Shown: positions 8,185 through 17,153 of the stretch, one piece after another | How positions within the stretch are numbered: the first letter of the stretch is position 1 | Layout of the letters: every line of letters begins with the position of its first letter | Virus record (IMG/VR): IMGVR_UViG_3300044956_001055 | Span: 1-48,517 of that record | Direction: 5' to 3' (one strand) | Origin: a virus | Length of the DNA: 48,517 bases | Notes under the pieces: model-generated | Database searches by the model: none | Told to the model about the DNA's origin: nothing | The model's input: only the letters and a program-made list of their open reading frames with translations | Position numbers and translations under genes: made by a program

Positions 8185-9330
8185 ATGAACTCAAATTTTC
8201 AAGAAACATATTATGGCAAAAAGATAGATACTTGCAATATTCTTAATATTGAAGATGCCAGCAGGATAATTAACGGAAGGAAAACGGTAGTAATAACTGG
8301 CGTTACTGGTCAAGATGGTAGTCATATGGTGGATTTTTTACTTAAAAATACAGACTATTTAATATTTGGCGGAGTCAGAAGATTAAGCGTTTATAATCAT
8401 GAAAACATTAGACATATTGATTCTGATCGATTTTATTTAATAAATTTCGATTTAACAGACTCTCATTCAATAGCAAGAACAATAGAAAAATTACAACCTG
8501 ATTATTTTATTAATTTTGCCGCTCAAAGCTTTGTTGCAAGTAGCTGGGATTTCGCAAGACAAACTTGGCAAACTAATTCTACAGCAGTTCTTGATATCTT
8601 AGAAGCTATAAGACTTTATAAACCATCTTGTAGGCTTTATCAAGCTGGTTCAAGTGAGGAATTTGGAAATGTTCAATATATACCTCAAGATGAAAATCAT
8701 CCACTAAGGCCAAGAAGTCCATATGGCGCAAGTAAAGCCGCTTCTAGACAATTAGTAAAAGTATATAGGGAATCTTATAATATTTACGCAATACAAGGAT
8801 GGCTGTTCAATCACGAAGGCATTAGAAGAAACGAACAGTTTGTGACAAGAAAAATTACAAAAAATGTAACAAGAATTTATAATGCTATAAAAAATAATGA
8901 AAATTTTAAACCACTAGAGCTTGGAAATATTGAAGCAAAAAGAGATTGGAGTGATGCAGAGGATTTTGTAGAAGGAGTATGGATGATGTTAAATCAAGAT
9001 AAGTATAATCCAAATTATAATGGTATTCCAAAAGAGTACATATTTTCTTCTAATGAAACTCATACAATTAAAGAATTCGCAGAGAAAGCTTTTAAATTTG
9101 CGGGTATCGAAGGCCAATGGATTGGAGAGGGAGAACATACGATTTTTATTGATAAAAACAAAAAAACTTTAATACAAATCAATCCAGCATTTTATAGGCC
9201 AGCAGAGGTTGAAATATTATTAGGAGACTCTACAAAAGCTAGAAAAGAATTAAATTGGAAACCTAGAATTTCATTTGACAATTTAGTAAAGAAAATGGTA
9301 GAATGGGATATTGAAAATATCAAATCATAA
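8185..9330 (+). CDS. gmd: GDP-mannose 4,6-dehydratase
   Basis: An extended short-chain dehydrogenase/reductase: NADP-binding glycine loop TGVTGQDGS (G39, G42, G45), GSSEEFG active-site segment (GSSEMFG in most Gmd enzymes) and the catalytic Y180-x3-K184 in SPYGASK, followed by NHEGIRR and FVTRKIT, which are characteristic of Gmd. It converts GDP-mannose to GDP-4-keto-6-deoxymannose, the precursor of GDP-fucose, rhamnose and perosamine. Length 381, with an N-terminal extension of about 33 residues. The final epimerase/reductase is not in the window, so the host or another locus must supply it. It serves the adjacent GT11 and GT10 genes. Confidence 0.92.
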   Translation: MNSNFQETYYGKKIDTCNILNIEDASRIINGRKTVVITGVTGQDGSHMVDFLLKNTDYLIFGGVRRLSVYNHENIRHIDSDRFYLINFDLTDSHSIARTIEKLQPDYFINFAAQSFVASSWDFARQTWQTNSTAVLDILEAIRLYKPSCRLYQAGSSEEFGNVQYIPQDENHPLRPRSPYGASKAASRQLVKVYRESYNIYAIQGWLFNHEGIRRNEQFVTRKITKNVTRIYNAIKNNENFKPLELGNIEAKRDWSDAEDFVEGVWMMLNQDKYNPNYNGIPKEYIFSSNETHTIKEFAEKAFKFAGIEGQWIGEGEHTIFIDKNKKTLIQINPAFYRPAEVEILLGDSTKARKELNWKPRISFDNLVKKMVEWDIENIKS

Positions 9331-9655
9331 GCTTTGTCAATTTATAGTAAAAAAATTTATTAAAGGTAATATTAATTGGCCAAGAGAGATTAAAATAGCG
9401 CAAAAATTAGTAAAAAGATTCAATTCTTTTGAGTTTTGGTATAATCTTAGAGAGCTAGGAAGTCCGCCTCCATCCTTAGCCTGGTTTCTTAAATCCGAAG
9501 GAAAAGCTTTCATATTAAAGGAATATGAAGAATTTAATTTAAATTTAAATCAAGAACTCATAAATTTAAATAAAAATAAAATAGGAGAAGATAAAAAAGT
9601 TTGCCAAAAACCAAAAACACTGGTAGAATTTATTAGATATGGGAAGAAAACTTAG
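9311..9655 (+). CDS. Unknown protein between gmd and the recombinase
   Basis: A 114-residue, Lys-rich protein of mixed helical character with no motif I recognise. Its only plausible start is a TTG at 9311, which overlaps the end of the dehydratase gene by 20 nt; no ATG occurs in the frame. It overlaps the recombinase gene by 17 nt, and the recombinase promoter lies inside its 3' end. The central part (WYNLRELGSPPPSLAWFL) looks like a small folded domain. Function unknown. Confidence 0.6.
   Translation: MKISNHKLCQFIVKKFIKGNINWPREIKIAQKLVKRFNSFEFWYNLRELGSPPPSLAWFLKSEGKAFILKEYEEFNLNLNQELINLNKNKIGEDKKVCQKPKTLVEFIRYGKKT
9601..9629 (+). promoter_or_regulatory. Sigma70-like promoter of the replication block, leaderless
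   Basis: TTGCCA (9601-9606), exactly 17 nt, TAGAAT (9624-9629). The ATG of the recombinase is at 9639, 9 nt after the -10 box, so the transcript would start about 2 nt before the start codon. Confidence 0.6.
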
Positions 9656-10781
9656 AGAAGAGGCGGTTGAATTATCTGGACCAAGCGCGTCAGATAGATT
9701 ATTATCTTTTTTAAAAGATAATAAAGAAGATCATTATAATTTTCAAGAAGAAACTTATTATAAAGTATCTACTGGTAGTCTTAATTTAGATATAGCTACA
9801 AGCGGTGGTTTATGTCCAGGTTTGCATAGATTTATTGGTATGAATGAAGGCGGTAAAACGTCGGAGGCTCTGGAGGTAGCTAAAAATTTTCTCAAAACAA
9901 TAGACCAGTCTAGGGCATTACTTTTTAAAGCGGAAGGTCGTCTTAGCAAAGAAGTCAAAGAAAGATCTGGAATTAAATTTGTAACTGACCCAAAAGAATG
10001 GGTGGATGGCACATGTTTTGTATTTGAATGCAATATTTTTGAAACTGTATCAGAATTAATGAAAGATTTGATTCAATCAAATGATGAAAATAAAAGATAT
10101 ATCTTTATTCTTGATTCGGTTGATGGTCTTGTTACAAAAAACGATAAAGAAAAAACGTTTAGTGAAGCAACTAAAGTGGCGGGTGGCGCAGTTATTTCAT
10201 CAATGCTTATGAAGAAGATTTCTCTTGCGTTATCTAAACGTGGACACATGGCTATTTTTATAAGTCAAGTTCGCTCAGATATTAAGCTTGATCCTTACGC
10301 CGCAAATAAAGAAGTAAGACAAACTAGCGCGACTGGCGGTAATGCTTTATTGCATTTTGCAAATTGGATTCTTGAATTTGAACCTCGCTATAACAAAGAC
10401 CTTATTCTTGAAAAACCAAATGAAAAATATGATCCAGTAAAAAATAAAATCATTGGACATAATGTAAAAATTGCTATTAAAAAATCCACAAACGAAACAA
10501 CTAACTCTAAAGTTCAATACCCAATTAAATATGGCAGGAAAGACGGCTCATCTGTTTGGAGAGAGTATGAGATAATAGATCAAATATTGTCTTGGGAATT
10601 TGCTACAGCTAAAGGCGCGTGGGTAACATTTTCGGATGAGATTATAGAAGAATTTAAAAAATCTAATATTGAACTTAAAAAACAACATCAAGGCATAGAT
10701 AATCTAAGGTCTTATTTAGAACAAAACAAAGAAATTACAAATTACTTTTATACTAAGTTTATTAACACGCTTGCATCATGA
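9639..10781 (+). CDS. RecA/UvsX-like recombinase
   Basis: A 380-residue RecA-fold ATPase. Walker A is G67-MNEGG-K73-T74; Walker B is YIFILDSVDGL; the stretch ISQVRSDI precedes the region matching DNA-binding loop L2, followed by TSATGGNALLHFA. An acidic residue equivalent to the RecA catalytic Glu lies in LFKAEGRL. It should form filaments on ssDNA and drive strand exchange in recombination-dependent replication and repair. The C-terminal part is specific to phage members. It opens the replication block with its own promoter and overlaps the next gene by ATGA, a nuclease that may work with it. Confidence 0.88.
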   Translation: MGRKLREEAVELSGPSASDRLLSFLKDNKEDHYNFQEETYYKVSTGSLNLDIATSGGLCPGLHRFIGMNEGGKTSEALEVAKNFLKTIDQSRALLFKAEGRLSKEVKERSGIKFVTDPKEWVDGTCFVFECNIFETVSELMKDLIQSNDENKRYIFILDSVDGLVTKNDKEKTFSEATKVAGGAVISSMLMKKISLALSKRGHMAIFISQVRSDIKLDPYAANKEVRQTSATGGNALLHFANWILEFEPRYNKDLILEKPNEKYDPVKNKIIGHNVKIAIKKSTNETTNSKVQYPIKYGRKDGSSVWREYEIIDQILSWEFATAKGAWVTFSDEIIEEFKKSNIELKKQHQGIDNLRSYLEQNKEITNYFYTKFINTLAS

Positions 10782-11197
10782 GGTTACTAAATATTAGCGG
10801 TAAATTCGTTAATAAAAATGTAAGAAATTATCTTATAGATTGGGAAGGTAAAAGTCGTAGTAAATTACAATTTAAATTTAAACAATTTTTTTATCCTTAT
10901 TGGAAAAATCATATTGTTTATGAAGAATTTCCCGTATATGGAAGTATGCTTAAAGTTGATATATTAAATGCAACAAAAAAGATAGCAGTTGAGATACAAG
11001 GCAATCAACACGAATCATTTAATGAATTTTTTCATGATCATTCTAGATTAAAATATCTTCAAGGTATAAAAAGAGATGTAAAAAAAGAAAAATGGTTAGA
11101 TATGAATGAATTTAAATTCCTTGAATTATATGAAAATGATTTAAAAAATTTATCACCACAATATATAGAAGAAAAAACTGGAATTTTAATTATTTAA
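10778..11197 (+). CDS. Small PD-(D/E)XK-type endonuclease
   Basis: This 139-residue protein has the layout of Vsr/DUF559-like and related single-domain nucleases: E50 in VYEEFPVYG, then D61 in KVDIL, and E72-x-Q74 in AVEIQGNQHE, a D-x(n)-E-x-Q/K active site, followed by a helix and a strand ending in FLELYENDL. It is ATGA-coupled to the recombinase, so a role in recombination (joint-molecule or end processing) is likely. A homing-type or very-short-patch-like nuclease is the alternative. Confidence 0.6.
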   Translation: MRLLNISGKFVNKNVRNYLIDWEGKSRSKLQFKFKQFFYPYWKNHIVYEEFPVYGSMLKVDILNATKKIAVEIQGNQHESFNEFFHDHSRLKYLQGIKRDVKKEKWLDMNEFKFLELYENDLKNLSPQYIEEKTGILII

Positions 11198-11212
11198 GTG
11201 TAAAAGTTTTTG

Positions 11213-11491
11213 GTGACAAATAAGAAAAAAACCTTTAAAATACCAGATTCTCTTCTTAAACAAATTGACGAATGCAGTTTTGGCGGATATATTCTTTTTA
11301 ATTTTTCAAGCAAAGGTGAGCCTCAAGTATTTACAAAATTTGATAACCAAATAAATGCTATGGCTCTTCTATATTACATTAATACATGGAGCCAGAGCAT
11401 AGATCAATTAAATTTAGAAGCAACCACAGACCAAATAGCAAAGACTAATCAAGATGACGATAATTTTGACGAACCAGAAAATAAAGATTAA
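11213..11491 (+). CDS. Unknown small acidic-tailed protein
   Basis: About 92 residues starting at GTG 11213 (a TTG lies one codon earlier). The protein has a short alpha/beta body (GGYILFNFSSKG and a helix with YYINTW) and a strongly acidic C-terminal tail (QDDDNFDEPENKD), which suggests contact with a DNA-binding partner or mimicry of nucleic acid. It sits between the nuclease and the helicase gene. No family recognised. Confidence 0.6.
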   Translation: MTNKKKTFKIPDSLLKQIDECSFGGYILFNFSSKGEPQVFTKFDNQINAMALLYYINTWSQSIDQLNLEATTDQIAKTNQDDDNFDEPENKD

Positions 11492-11494
11492 AAC

Positions 11495-11523
11495 TTGACT
11501 TTTAATTTTTGTTTTGGTATCAT
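11495..11523 (+). promoter_or_regulatory. Sigma70-like promoter of the helicase operon, leaderless
   Basis: TTGACT (11495-11500), 17-nt spacer, TATCAT (11518-11523), in the short gap before the helicase gene. The ATG at 11533 lies 9 nt beyond. This placement also rules out the earlier in-frame start at 11509, which lies inside the promoter. Confidence 0.7.
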
Positions 11524-11532
11524 ATATATTGG

Positions 11533-13017
11533 ATGATTTACTCTTTACAAGTAGAAAGACATGTACTAAGCGGGTTACTTAAACATCAAGACCTCTTTGC
11601 GGATATTGATGTGTTTTTAACTGAAAATGATTTTTATAATGATGTCCATTCTACTATATATACTGTATTTAAAAATATAAGACACAAAGGAGAAAATGTA
11701 GATAAAATATTATTAGCCGAGAAGATAAAGAATCTGGGGATTTCATTTAAAGACGAAATTAACATCTTTGATTATATTGATAATTTAAGTTTTTCCCAAA
11801 TCACGGAAGAAGCAACCATGACTGCTTGCAAAGAATTAATTAAGCTAAGAATAAGAAGAGAGATTTCTCAAACAGCAGATAAACTAAAAGAATATGTTAA
11901 TAAAAACTCAGAAGATTCGGTAGATCAGATTATTGGTAAAATAGATCAAATATACAATAAAAAAATATCATCATATTCTGAAAATGATGCGCCAATTAAT
12001 ATTTTTGAAGGAGTAGAAGATCTTATTGAGGATATTGGAAATACGCCAAAGGATGAAACAGGATTAATTACTCCATATTCAGAATTTAATAGGATGTATG
12101 GTGGTTTAAAGAATAATAATATTTATGCTATTGCGAGCAGGCCTGGTCAAGGGAAATCGACCTGGCTAAATGATATTTGTTTTAAAACTTCTATTAATGC
12201 AAAAAATAAAGCTAAAACATTAATTCTTGATACAGAAATGCAAACGATGGATATACAATTGCGCATGGTAGCATCTTTAACAGATGTTCCAGTTTGGTAT
12301 CTTGAAACTGGTAACTGGCGTAAGAATGAAGAGATGACAAAGAAAGTAAGAGCAGCTTGGGAAAAAGTAAAAACATACGAATATTTCCATTACCATGTAG
12401 GAAATAAAAATATAGATCAAGTATGCTCTATTATTCGCAGATGGTATCTTTCAAAAGTTGGTCGCGGAAATCAAGCGATGATTGCTTATGACTATATTAA
12501 ATTAACTGGCGAAAGGGTCGGAGCAAATTGGGCAGAGCATCAAGCCATCGGGGAAAAGATTGATAAACTCAAAAGAGTTTCAGAGGAAATACATTGCCCT
12601 ATTGTTACTGCTATGCAATTAAATAGGACTGGCGAAAGTTTTAATAGAAATTCTAATAATGTCGTAGATGATAGCTCTGTCATTTCTCTTTCGGATAGAC
12701 TGCAATGGTTTGCTTCATTTGTAGCTATTTTTAGAAGAAAGACTTTAGACGAAGTTACGCTAGATGGTCAAGCGTTTGGAACACATAAATTAATTTCAAC
12801 AAAAACTAGATTCCAAGGTAAAGACGCGGCTGGGCATCAAGATCTTGTCCGAAGACTAGATTCTTCTGGAAAAGAAATATGGGCGCAAAATTATCTTAAT
12901 TATCAAGTAACAAATTTTAATATAGAAGAACGCGGGTCTTTAAGAGATGTTGCCGAAAGTCAAAGAGAACAATATGAACTAAATGATTCTAATAGAAATG
13001 ATGGAGAACTATTATGA
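11533..13017 (+). CDS. dnaB: Replicative DNA helicase, DnaB family
   Basis: The N-terminal helical domain begins YSLQVERHVLSGLL, as in DnaB. The RecA-like motor has Walker A G205-QG-K208-S209-T210 preceded by IYAIASRPG, the strand LILDTEM (motif 1a), Walker B with MIAYDYIKL, and a motif 3 region IVTAMQLNR. The 494-residue length is close to that of bacterial DnaB. It unwinds DNA 5' to 3' at the fork and should pair with the primase encoded two genes downstream. The ATG at 11533 is chosen because the promoter ends at 11523. ATGA overlap with thyX. Confidence 0.9.
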   Translation: MIYSLQVERHVLSGLLKHQDLFADIDVFLTENDFYNDVHSTIYTVFKNIRHKGENVDKILLAEKIKNLGISFKDEINIFDYIDNLSFSQITEEATMTACKELIKLRIRREISQTADKLKEYVNKNSEDSVDQIIGKIDQIYNKKISSYSENDAPINIFEGVEDLIEDIGNTPKDETGLITPYSEFNRMYGGLKNNNIYAIASRPGQGKSTWLNDICFKTSINAKNKAKTLILDTEMQTMDIQLRMVASLTDVPVWYLETGNWRKNEEMTKKVRAAWEKVKTYEYFHYHVGNKNIDQVCSIIRRWYLSKVGRGNQAMIAYDYIKLTGERVGANWAEHQAIGEKIDKLKRVSEEIHCPIVTAMQLNRTGESFNRNSNNVVDDSSVISLSDRLQWFASFVAIFRRKTLDEVTLDGQAFGTHKLISTKTRFQGKDAAGHQDLVRRLDSSGKEIWAQNYLNYQVTNFNIEERGSLRDVAESQREQYELNDSNRNDGELL

Positions 13018-13670
13018 ATGTTGAATTAATATCTATAACAAAACCAGATATCAAAGATCTTAAAAAAGCAGAAGATTTAGTCGCTTATTGCGCTAGAGTA
13101 AGCAATCCTTCCAATCAATTAAATTTAGATACTGCGCCTAAATTATTAAAATTTTTAATAAACCATAAACATTGGTCGCCATTTGAGATGGTAGATATGT
13201 GCGTAGAGATTAAGACTAGTAGAGCTATTGCGGCTCAAATCTTAAGACATAGATCGTTTTTTTTTCAAGAGTATAGTTTAAGATATAGCACCGCCGTAGA
13301 TTACGAAGATATTGAATTAAGACTACAAGGAGATAAAAATAGGCAAGTTGGAGAAAAATTATTGCCAACAGGCACAGATGCCTATGATAAAATTAATGAA
13401 CTTTTAGTAGAATCTTTGTCATTATCACAGCATTGTTATGAAACTATGATAGAAAATGGAGTAGCAAAAGAAGTCGCTAGAATGATACTACCTCTAACTA
13501 CGCAAACAACCATGTATATGAAGGGCTCTTTAAGGAGCTGGATACATTATATAGAATTAAGAACAGAACAAAATACACAAAAAGAACATAGAGAAATTGC
13601 TAAAAAATGTAAAAAAATATTTATTAAAGAATTTCCAATAATTAGCGAGGCTTTAGAATGGAACAAATAA
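13014..13670 (+). CDS. thyX: Flavin-dependent thymidylate synthase
   Basis: The ThyX signature RHRx7S is present as R78-H79-R80 and S88 within RHRSFFFQEYSLRY. Other family features are HWSPFEM near residue 55 and the C-terminal KGSLRSWIHYIELRT with a conserved Arg region. At 218 residues it has the normal length. The enzyme methylates dUMP to dTMP with methylenetetrahydrofolate, NADPH and FAD, feeding DNA synthesis during infection, relevant for an AT-rich genome. It overlaps the helicase gene by 4 nt and the primase gene by 13 nt. Confidence 0.96.
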   Translation: MNVELISITKPDIKDLKKAEDLVAYCARVSNPSNQLNLDTAPKLLKFLINHKHWSPFEMVDMCVEIKTSRAIAAQILRHRSFFFQEYSLRYSTAVDYEDIELRLQGDKNRQVGEKLLPTGTDAYDKINELLVESLSLSQHCYETMIENGVAKEVARMILPLTTQTTMYMKGSLRSWIHYIELRTEQNTQKEHREIAKKCKKIFIKEFPIISEALEWNK

Positions 13671-14563
13671 GCATTTACGAGATCCTAACAGAGCTAGGAT
13701 ATCAATTAAAAGATTATGGTAAAGAATTCAGAACAAAACCTCTTTATAGAGACAGCGACAATGATACTGTGTTAAGAATCTATAAAGATACAGGAAAATG
13801 GTTTGACTTTAAACAAAATATTAGCGGAGATATAAATTCGCTAGTAAGATTAACTTTAAAAATTGATGATCCAGATAAAGCTCAAGAATGGTTAAAAAAT
13901 AAAAATTTTACCACAAACTATAGCATAGAATATACAAAGCCAATTCTTAAATCAACAAAAAAATTTGATATTAATTTATTAGATAATCTCGAGTATAATC
14001 ATTTGTATTGGAACAAAAGATCTATAACTAATGATACTTTAATCCAATTTAAAGGTGGAGTTGGAAAAGCTGGTAAAATGAAAAATAGATATGTTTTTCC
14101 AATTTTTGATATAAGAAATGATATAATTGGTTTTTCTGGTAGAGATATTACTAATTTATCTAAAATAAAATGGAAACACCTTGGAGAAAAAAATGATTTT
14201 TTATATCCTTTATTTTTAAATTCAAATATTATCGAAGAACAAAAAGAAATCATTCTTGTAGAAAGCATTGGGGATATGCTTAGTCTTTGGCAAAATAATA
14301 TTAAAAATGTACTAGTTATTTTTGGCACAAATCTTAGCCTTTCAATTCTAAATTATTGTTTAAAAATAGATATGAAGAAAATATATATAAGTTTAAATAA
14401 TGATATTGAAAAAAATAAAGCAGGAAATATTGCTTCAGAAAAAACCTATTTTAGACTTAAAAGATACTTTGATGATAAACAACTTAAAATAGCATTACCA
14501 ATAAAAAAAGATTTTGGTGAAATGACCTCTAAAGAAATATTACAATGGAAAAAGAATCTTTAA
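13658..14563 (+). CDS. DNA primase, DnaG/TOPRIM type without zinc finger
   Basis: A 301-residue protein. The N-terminal part lacks the Cys/His zinc-binding residues of DnaG but has the similar WFDFKQNISGD segment. The catalytic core shows NRYVFPIFDI and IIGFSGRDI, typical of the DnaG polymerase domain. The TOPRIM domain follows with ILVESIGDML (acidic residue in strand 1, near residue 200) and SLNNDIEKNKAG near 250, which corresponds to the DxD/DND metal site. It should make RNA primers with the DnaB-like helicase in the same operon. Overlaps both neighbours. Confidence 0.8.
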   Translation: MEQISIYEILTELGYQLKDYGKEFRTKPLYRDSDNDTVLRIYKDTGKWFDFKQNISGDINSLVRLTLKIDDPDKAQEWLKNKNFTTNYSIEYTKPILKSTKKFDINLLDNLEYNHLYWNKRSITNDTLIQFKGGVGKAGKMKNRYVFPIFDIRNDIIGFSGRDITNLSKIKWKHLGEKNDFLYPLFLNSNIIEEQKEIILVESIGDMLSLWQNNIKNVLVIFGTNLSLSILNYCLKIDMKKIYISLNNDIEKNKAGNIASEKTYFRLKRYFDDKQLKIALPIKKDFGEMTSKEILQWKKNL

Positions 14564-15519
14564 AAATATTATCTGCTTCAAGAATTAAAACTCTTGAAAC
14601 TTGTTCTTGGGTTTATTGGAATAATTATCATATTAAAGCTCCTCAGACTCAAAACGATGGTAGTTTGAGAGGCACGATTTGCCACATAATTTTTGAGCTT
14701 CTTTTAAATCCAAAGCATAAAAATCATTATAATAAAATACTAAAAGCAAATTCTATTACTGGAAGCAAAGCTATAACTAAATTAGTTAAAAAATTAAAAT
14801 CAAAAGTAAAGCTTGATGAGTCAAATTTTGAAATATTAGATCAGATGATTATGGTTGGATTAAAGCATGATTTTTTTGGAGAAAAAGATGGAAAGATTGT
14901 GTCTCCAGAATATGCTTTTGAAATTAAAAATGATAATCCTAAATATCATATTAAGGGTTTTATTGATAAGCCTATAAAATCAAAAAATAAAATGGTTATA
15001 ATTGACTATAAAAGCTCTAAAGCTAAATTTAGGGGAGATGACCTAGAAGCCAATATTCAAGCTATGATGTATAGTTTAGCAAGTAAAAAATTATGGCCAA
15101 AATTAAAACCTATCATAAGATTTCTATTTCTTAGGTTTCCCAAACAACCAATACAAGAGCTAGAGTTTACAGAGGACCAAATAAAAGGATTTGAGCATTA
15201 TTTAGAGCATATTAATGACTATATTAATAATTTTGATGAAAATTCGGCTAAAGTTAATTTTGCTATAGATAACGATAAAAGTAAATGGATGTGTGGTGTT
15301 GGTAATTGGAAATGTCCATACAAAGACCCTTATGATTATTATGTTAAATTAAATAATAAAAATGAAATAGTAGAATCTAATTTTGATGGTAATTTTAAAA
15401 ATATAGAGGGGTTTATAATAGAGAAAAGAAAATACCAAGGATGTCCTAGATTTAATACTCAAACGCCCAAAATGAAAGACGAATTTCTTGATCTAAATAA
15501 AGATGAGTTTTTAGATTGA
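14545..15519 (+). CDS. RecB/Cas4-like PD-(D/E)XK nuclease
   Basis: The 324-residue protein follows the PDDEXK_1 layout: SASRIKTLETCSWVYW at the N-terminus, an RGTICHIIFE helix with the conserved His, D141 in KGFIDKP, the catalytic D154-Y-K156 in IIDYKSSK, and a QAMMYSLA helix with Gln and Tyr. Cysteines at 20, 250, 257 and 300 could hold an iron-sulfur cluster as in Cas4/AddB, but the C-terminal spacing is not the usual one, so this is uncertain. It probably resects DNA ends in recombination with the RecA-like protein. No cas1, cas2 or repeats are present. Confidence 0.75.
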   Translation: MEKESLKILSASRIKTLETCSWVYWNNYHIKAPQTQNDGSLRGTICHIIFELLLNPKHKNHYNKILKANSITGSKAITKLVKKLKSKVKLDESNFEILDQMIMVGLKHDFFGEKDGKIVSPEYAFEIKNDNPKYHIKGFIDKPIKSKNKMVIIDYKSSKAKFRGDDLEANIQAMMYSLASKKLWPKLKPIIRFLFLRFPKQPIQELEFTEDQIKGFEHYLEHINDYINNFDENSAKVNFAIDNDKSKWMCGVGNWKCPYKDPYDYYVKLNNKNEIVESNFDGNFKNIEGFIIEKRKYQGCPRFNTQTPKMKDEFLDLNKDEFLD

Positions 15520-15544
15520 AATTAAACTAAATCTATAATATACT
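15516..15544 (+). promoter_or_regulatory. Sigma70-like promoter of the polymerase operon, leaderless
   Basis: TTGAAA (15516-15521, overlapping the upstream stop codon), 17-nt spacer, TATACT (15539-15544). The ATG at 15552 lies 7 nt after the -10 box, so the transcript would begin essentially at the start codon. Confidence 0.65.
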
Positions 15545-15551
15545 AAATAAA

Positions 15552-16298
15552 ATGATACCATTGTTTAAATCTCATTATTCATTAGGAAGATCTATATTAA
15601 CCTTAGAGGACAAGAACGAATCTGATGATTATCCAGATTCGATTATTCAAATAGCAAAAGAGCATAAATTAAAAGAAATATCTATTGTAGAAGATAATAT
15701 GTCGTCTTTTTTAGAGGCATATACTAATACAAAAAATAATAATATTAAATTAAATTATGGATTAAGAATTTCTATCACCGAATCAACAACAGATAAGAGC
15801 GAAGAATCAATACAAAAAACATCAAAAATAATACTATTTTTTAAGAACAAAAATGGCTATGAAAAATTAACTAAACTATTTAGTATTGCTGCAAAATCTG
15901 GTTTTTATTATGGCCCTAGACTTGATTACAAAATTTTACAAGAAAATTGGAATGAAGATTTAATTTTAGTTATACCATTTTATGATTCATTTATATTCAA
16001 TAATACTTTAAAAAATATGATTTGCATACCTCAATTTGAATTCACAAAACCAATTATGTTTATTGAAGATAATGATTTACCATTTGATGATATTATTAAA
16101 AATAAAGTTAAAAAATACGCAGAAGAAAACTCTTTAGAAGTTTATAAAGTAAAAAGTATATACTACAATAAAAAGAAAGACTTCAAATCTTACTTAACAT
16201 TTAGATGCATTAATAACAGAAGCATATTAAACAAGCCAGAACTAGAACATATGTCTAGTAATGATTTCTCTTTTGAGAGCTATATGAGGACAAGATAA
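15552..16298 (+). CDS. DNA polymerase III alpha, separate PHP domain
   Basis: A 248-residue stand-alone counterpart of the N-terminal PHP domain of DnaE. It starts PLFKSHYSLGRSIL, where DnaE has the L-x-V-H-S-x-Y-S segment, has IIQIAKEHKLKEISIVEDN where DnaE has its second strand (usually TDHGN), and ends CINNRSILNKPELEHMSSNDFSFESYM, aligned with the end of the PHP region. Metal ligands are degraded (K6-S7-H8 rather than H-x-H; E47-D48-N49 rather than TDH), so it is probably structural. The polymerase core is encoded separately from 17131. It overlaps the exonuclease gene by 1 nt (TAATG). Confidence 0.7.
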   Translation: MIPLFKSHYSLGRSILTLEDKNESDDYPDSIIQIAKEHKLKEISIVEDNMSSFLEAYTNTKNNNIKLNYGLRISITESTTDKSEESIQKTSKIILFFKNKNGYEKLTKLFSIAAKSGFYYGPRLDYKILQENWNEDLILVIPFYDSFIFNNTLKNMICIPQFEFTKPIMFIEDNDLPFDDIIKNKVKKYAEENSLEVYKVKSIYYNKKKDFKSYLTFRCINNRSILNKPELEHMSSNDFSFESYMRTR

Positions 16299-16936
16299 TG
16301 GACGAACACTTATTAAGATATGATAAGAAAAAGACTTTAGTTTTTATTGATTGTGAGACTTTTAACTTATGTTTAAATTTTTGCCATAATTTACCTTGGC
16401 AAATAGCAATGATTAAAGTAATAGGAGATAAAAAAGTTGATGAGAAAAATTTTTATCTTAAATGGCAAACAGACTTAAAAATTAGTCAAGACGCAGCAAG
16501 AATAACAAGATATGATCATAAAAAAGTTCAAAAAGGAGGTCACGATCCAAAAGAAATATTTCCTACTATAAAAGATTGGCTAGATCATGCTGATTATATT
16601 ATTGGGCATAACACATTAGGCTTTGATATTTATCTAATAAAAGAGTATTATAAATTCATGGGTTTAAAATCTAACCACCTAGTATCTAAATTTATTGATA
16701 CAAATGCAATAGCAAGAGGTATTAAATATGGAACTCCTTTTAATAAAAGTGATAATTTAATTGAATACCAATACAAAATATATCACACAAAAAAGAAAAA
16801 TGTAAAAAGTTCTTTGACTGTTTTAGGTAAAGAGAATGGTATAGATCATGATTATGAGAAACTGCATGACGCTATTAATGATCTTGACTTAAATTTAAAA
16901 GTATGGAATAAATTGAAATGGCAAATAGAGGTATAA
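16298..16936 (+). CDS. DnaQ-like 3'-5' exonuclease (proofreading)
   Basis: A 212-residue DEDDh exonuclease: D18 and E20 in VFIDCETF (motif Exo I), D110 in GHNTLGFD (Exo II), and H190 with D195 in HDAINDLD (Exo III). All five catalytic residues are present. Its position between the PHP-domain gene and the polymerase core gene points to a proofreading role in a multi-subunit polymerase. The order is reminiscent of PolC, where an exonuclease is inserted within the PHP domain. Overlap of 1 nt with the gene upstream and a 1-nt gap to the next. Confidence 0.85.
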   Translation: MDEHLLRYDKKKTLVFIDCETFNLCLNFCHNLPWQIAMIKVIGDKKVDEKNFYLKWQTDLKISQDAARITRYDHKKVQKGGHDPKEIFPTIKDWLDHADYIIGHNTLGFDIYLIKEYYKFMGLKSNHLVSKFIDTNAIARGIKYGTPFNKSDNLIEYQYKIYHTKKKNVKSSLTVLGKENGIDHDYEKLHDAINDLDLNLKVWNKLKWQIEV

Positions 16937-16937
16937 T

Positions 16938-17153
16938 ATGGCTTCGTTAGATGATATATATGATATGATTCAAAAATTAGATGATTCTAATATTGAATAT
17001 CTTCTTATTACTATTCAAAAAGGTAAGAAGAATGGCAAAGCGGACGTCTTTTATTCTTTAAAAGATAAAAATTCAATGAAAATATTAACTCAAGGATTAA
17101 AAGAATTTACAAAAGAAGTAGATAGGATAAATGATGAAGGCAAATTTGATTAA
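16938..17153 (+). CDS. Unknown small protein in the polymerase operon
   Basis: A 71-residue charged protein, mostly helical with a central strand pair (EYLLITIQKGKKNGKADVFYSL). It overlaps the polymerase core gene by 23 nt and has GAGG 7-8 nt before its ATG, one of the few Shine-Dalgarno sites in this block. It may be an accessory or linker subunit of the split polymerase, but no family is recognised. Confidence 0.6.
   Translation: MASLDDIYDMIQKLDDSNIEYLLITIQKGKKNGKADVFYSLKDKNSMKILTQGLKEFTKEVDRINDEGKFD

Noticed and set aside
11198-11204. GTGTAAA before the unknown gene at 11213 as another late-type promoter
   Set aside because: It sits among replication genes, differs from the core at the last base, and the unit appears to be read from the upstream promoter.
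14545-15519. Cas4-like nuclease as part of a CRISPR system
   Set aside because: No cas1, cas2, effector gene or repeat array is present; recombination nucleases with this fold are common in phages.
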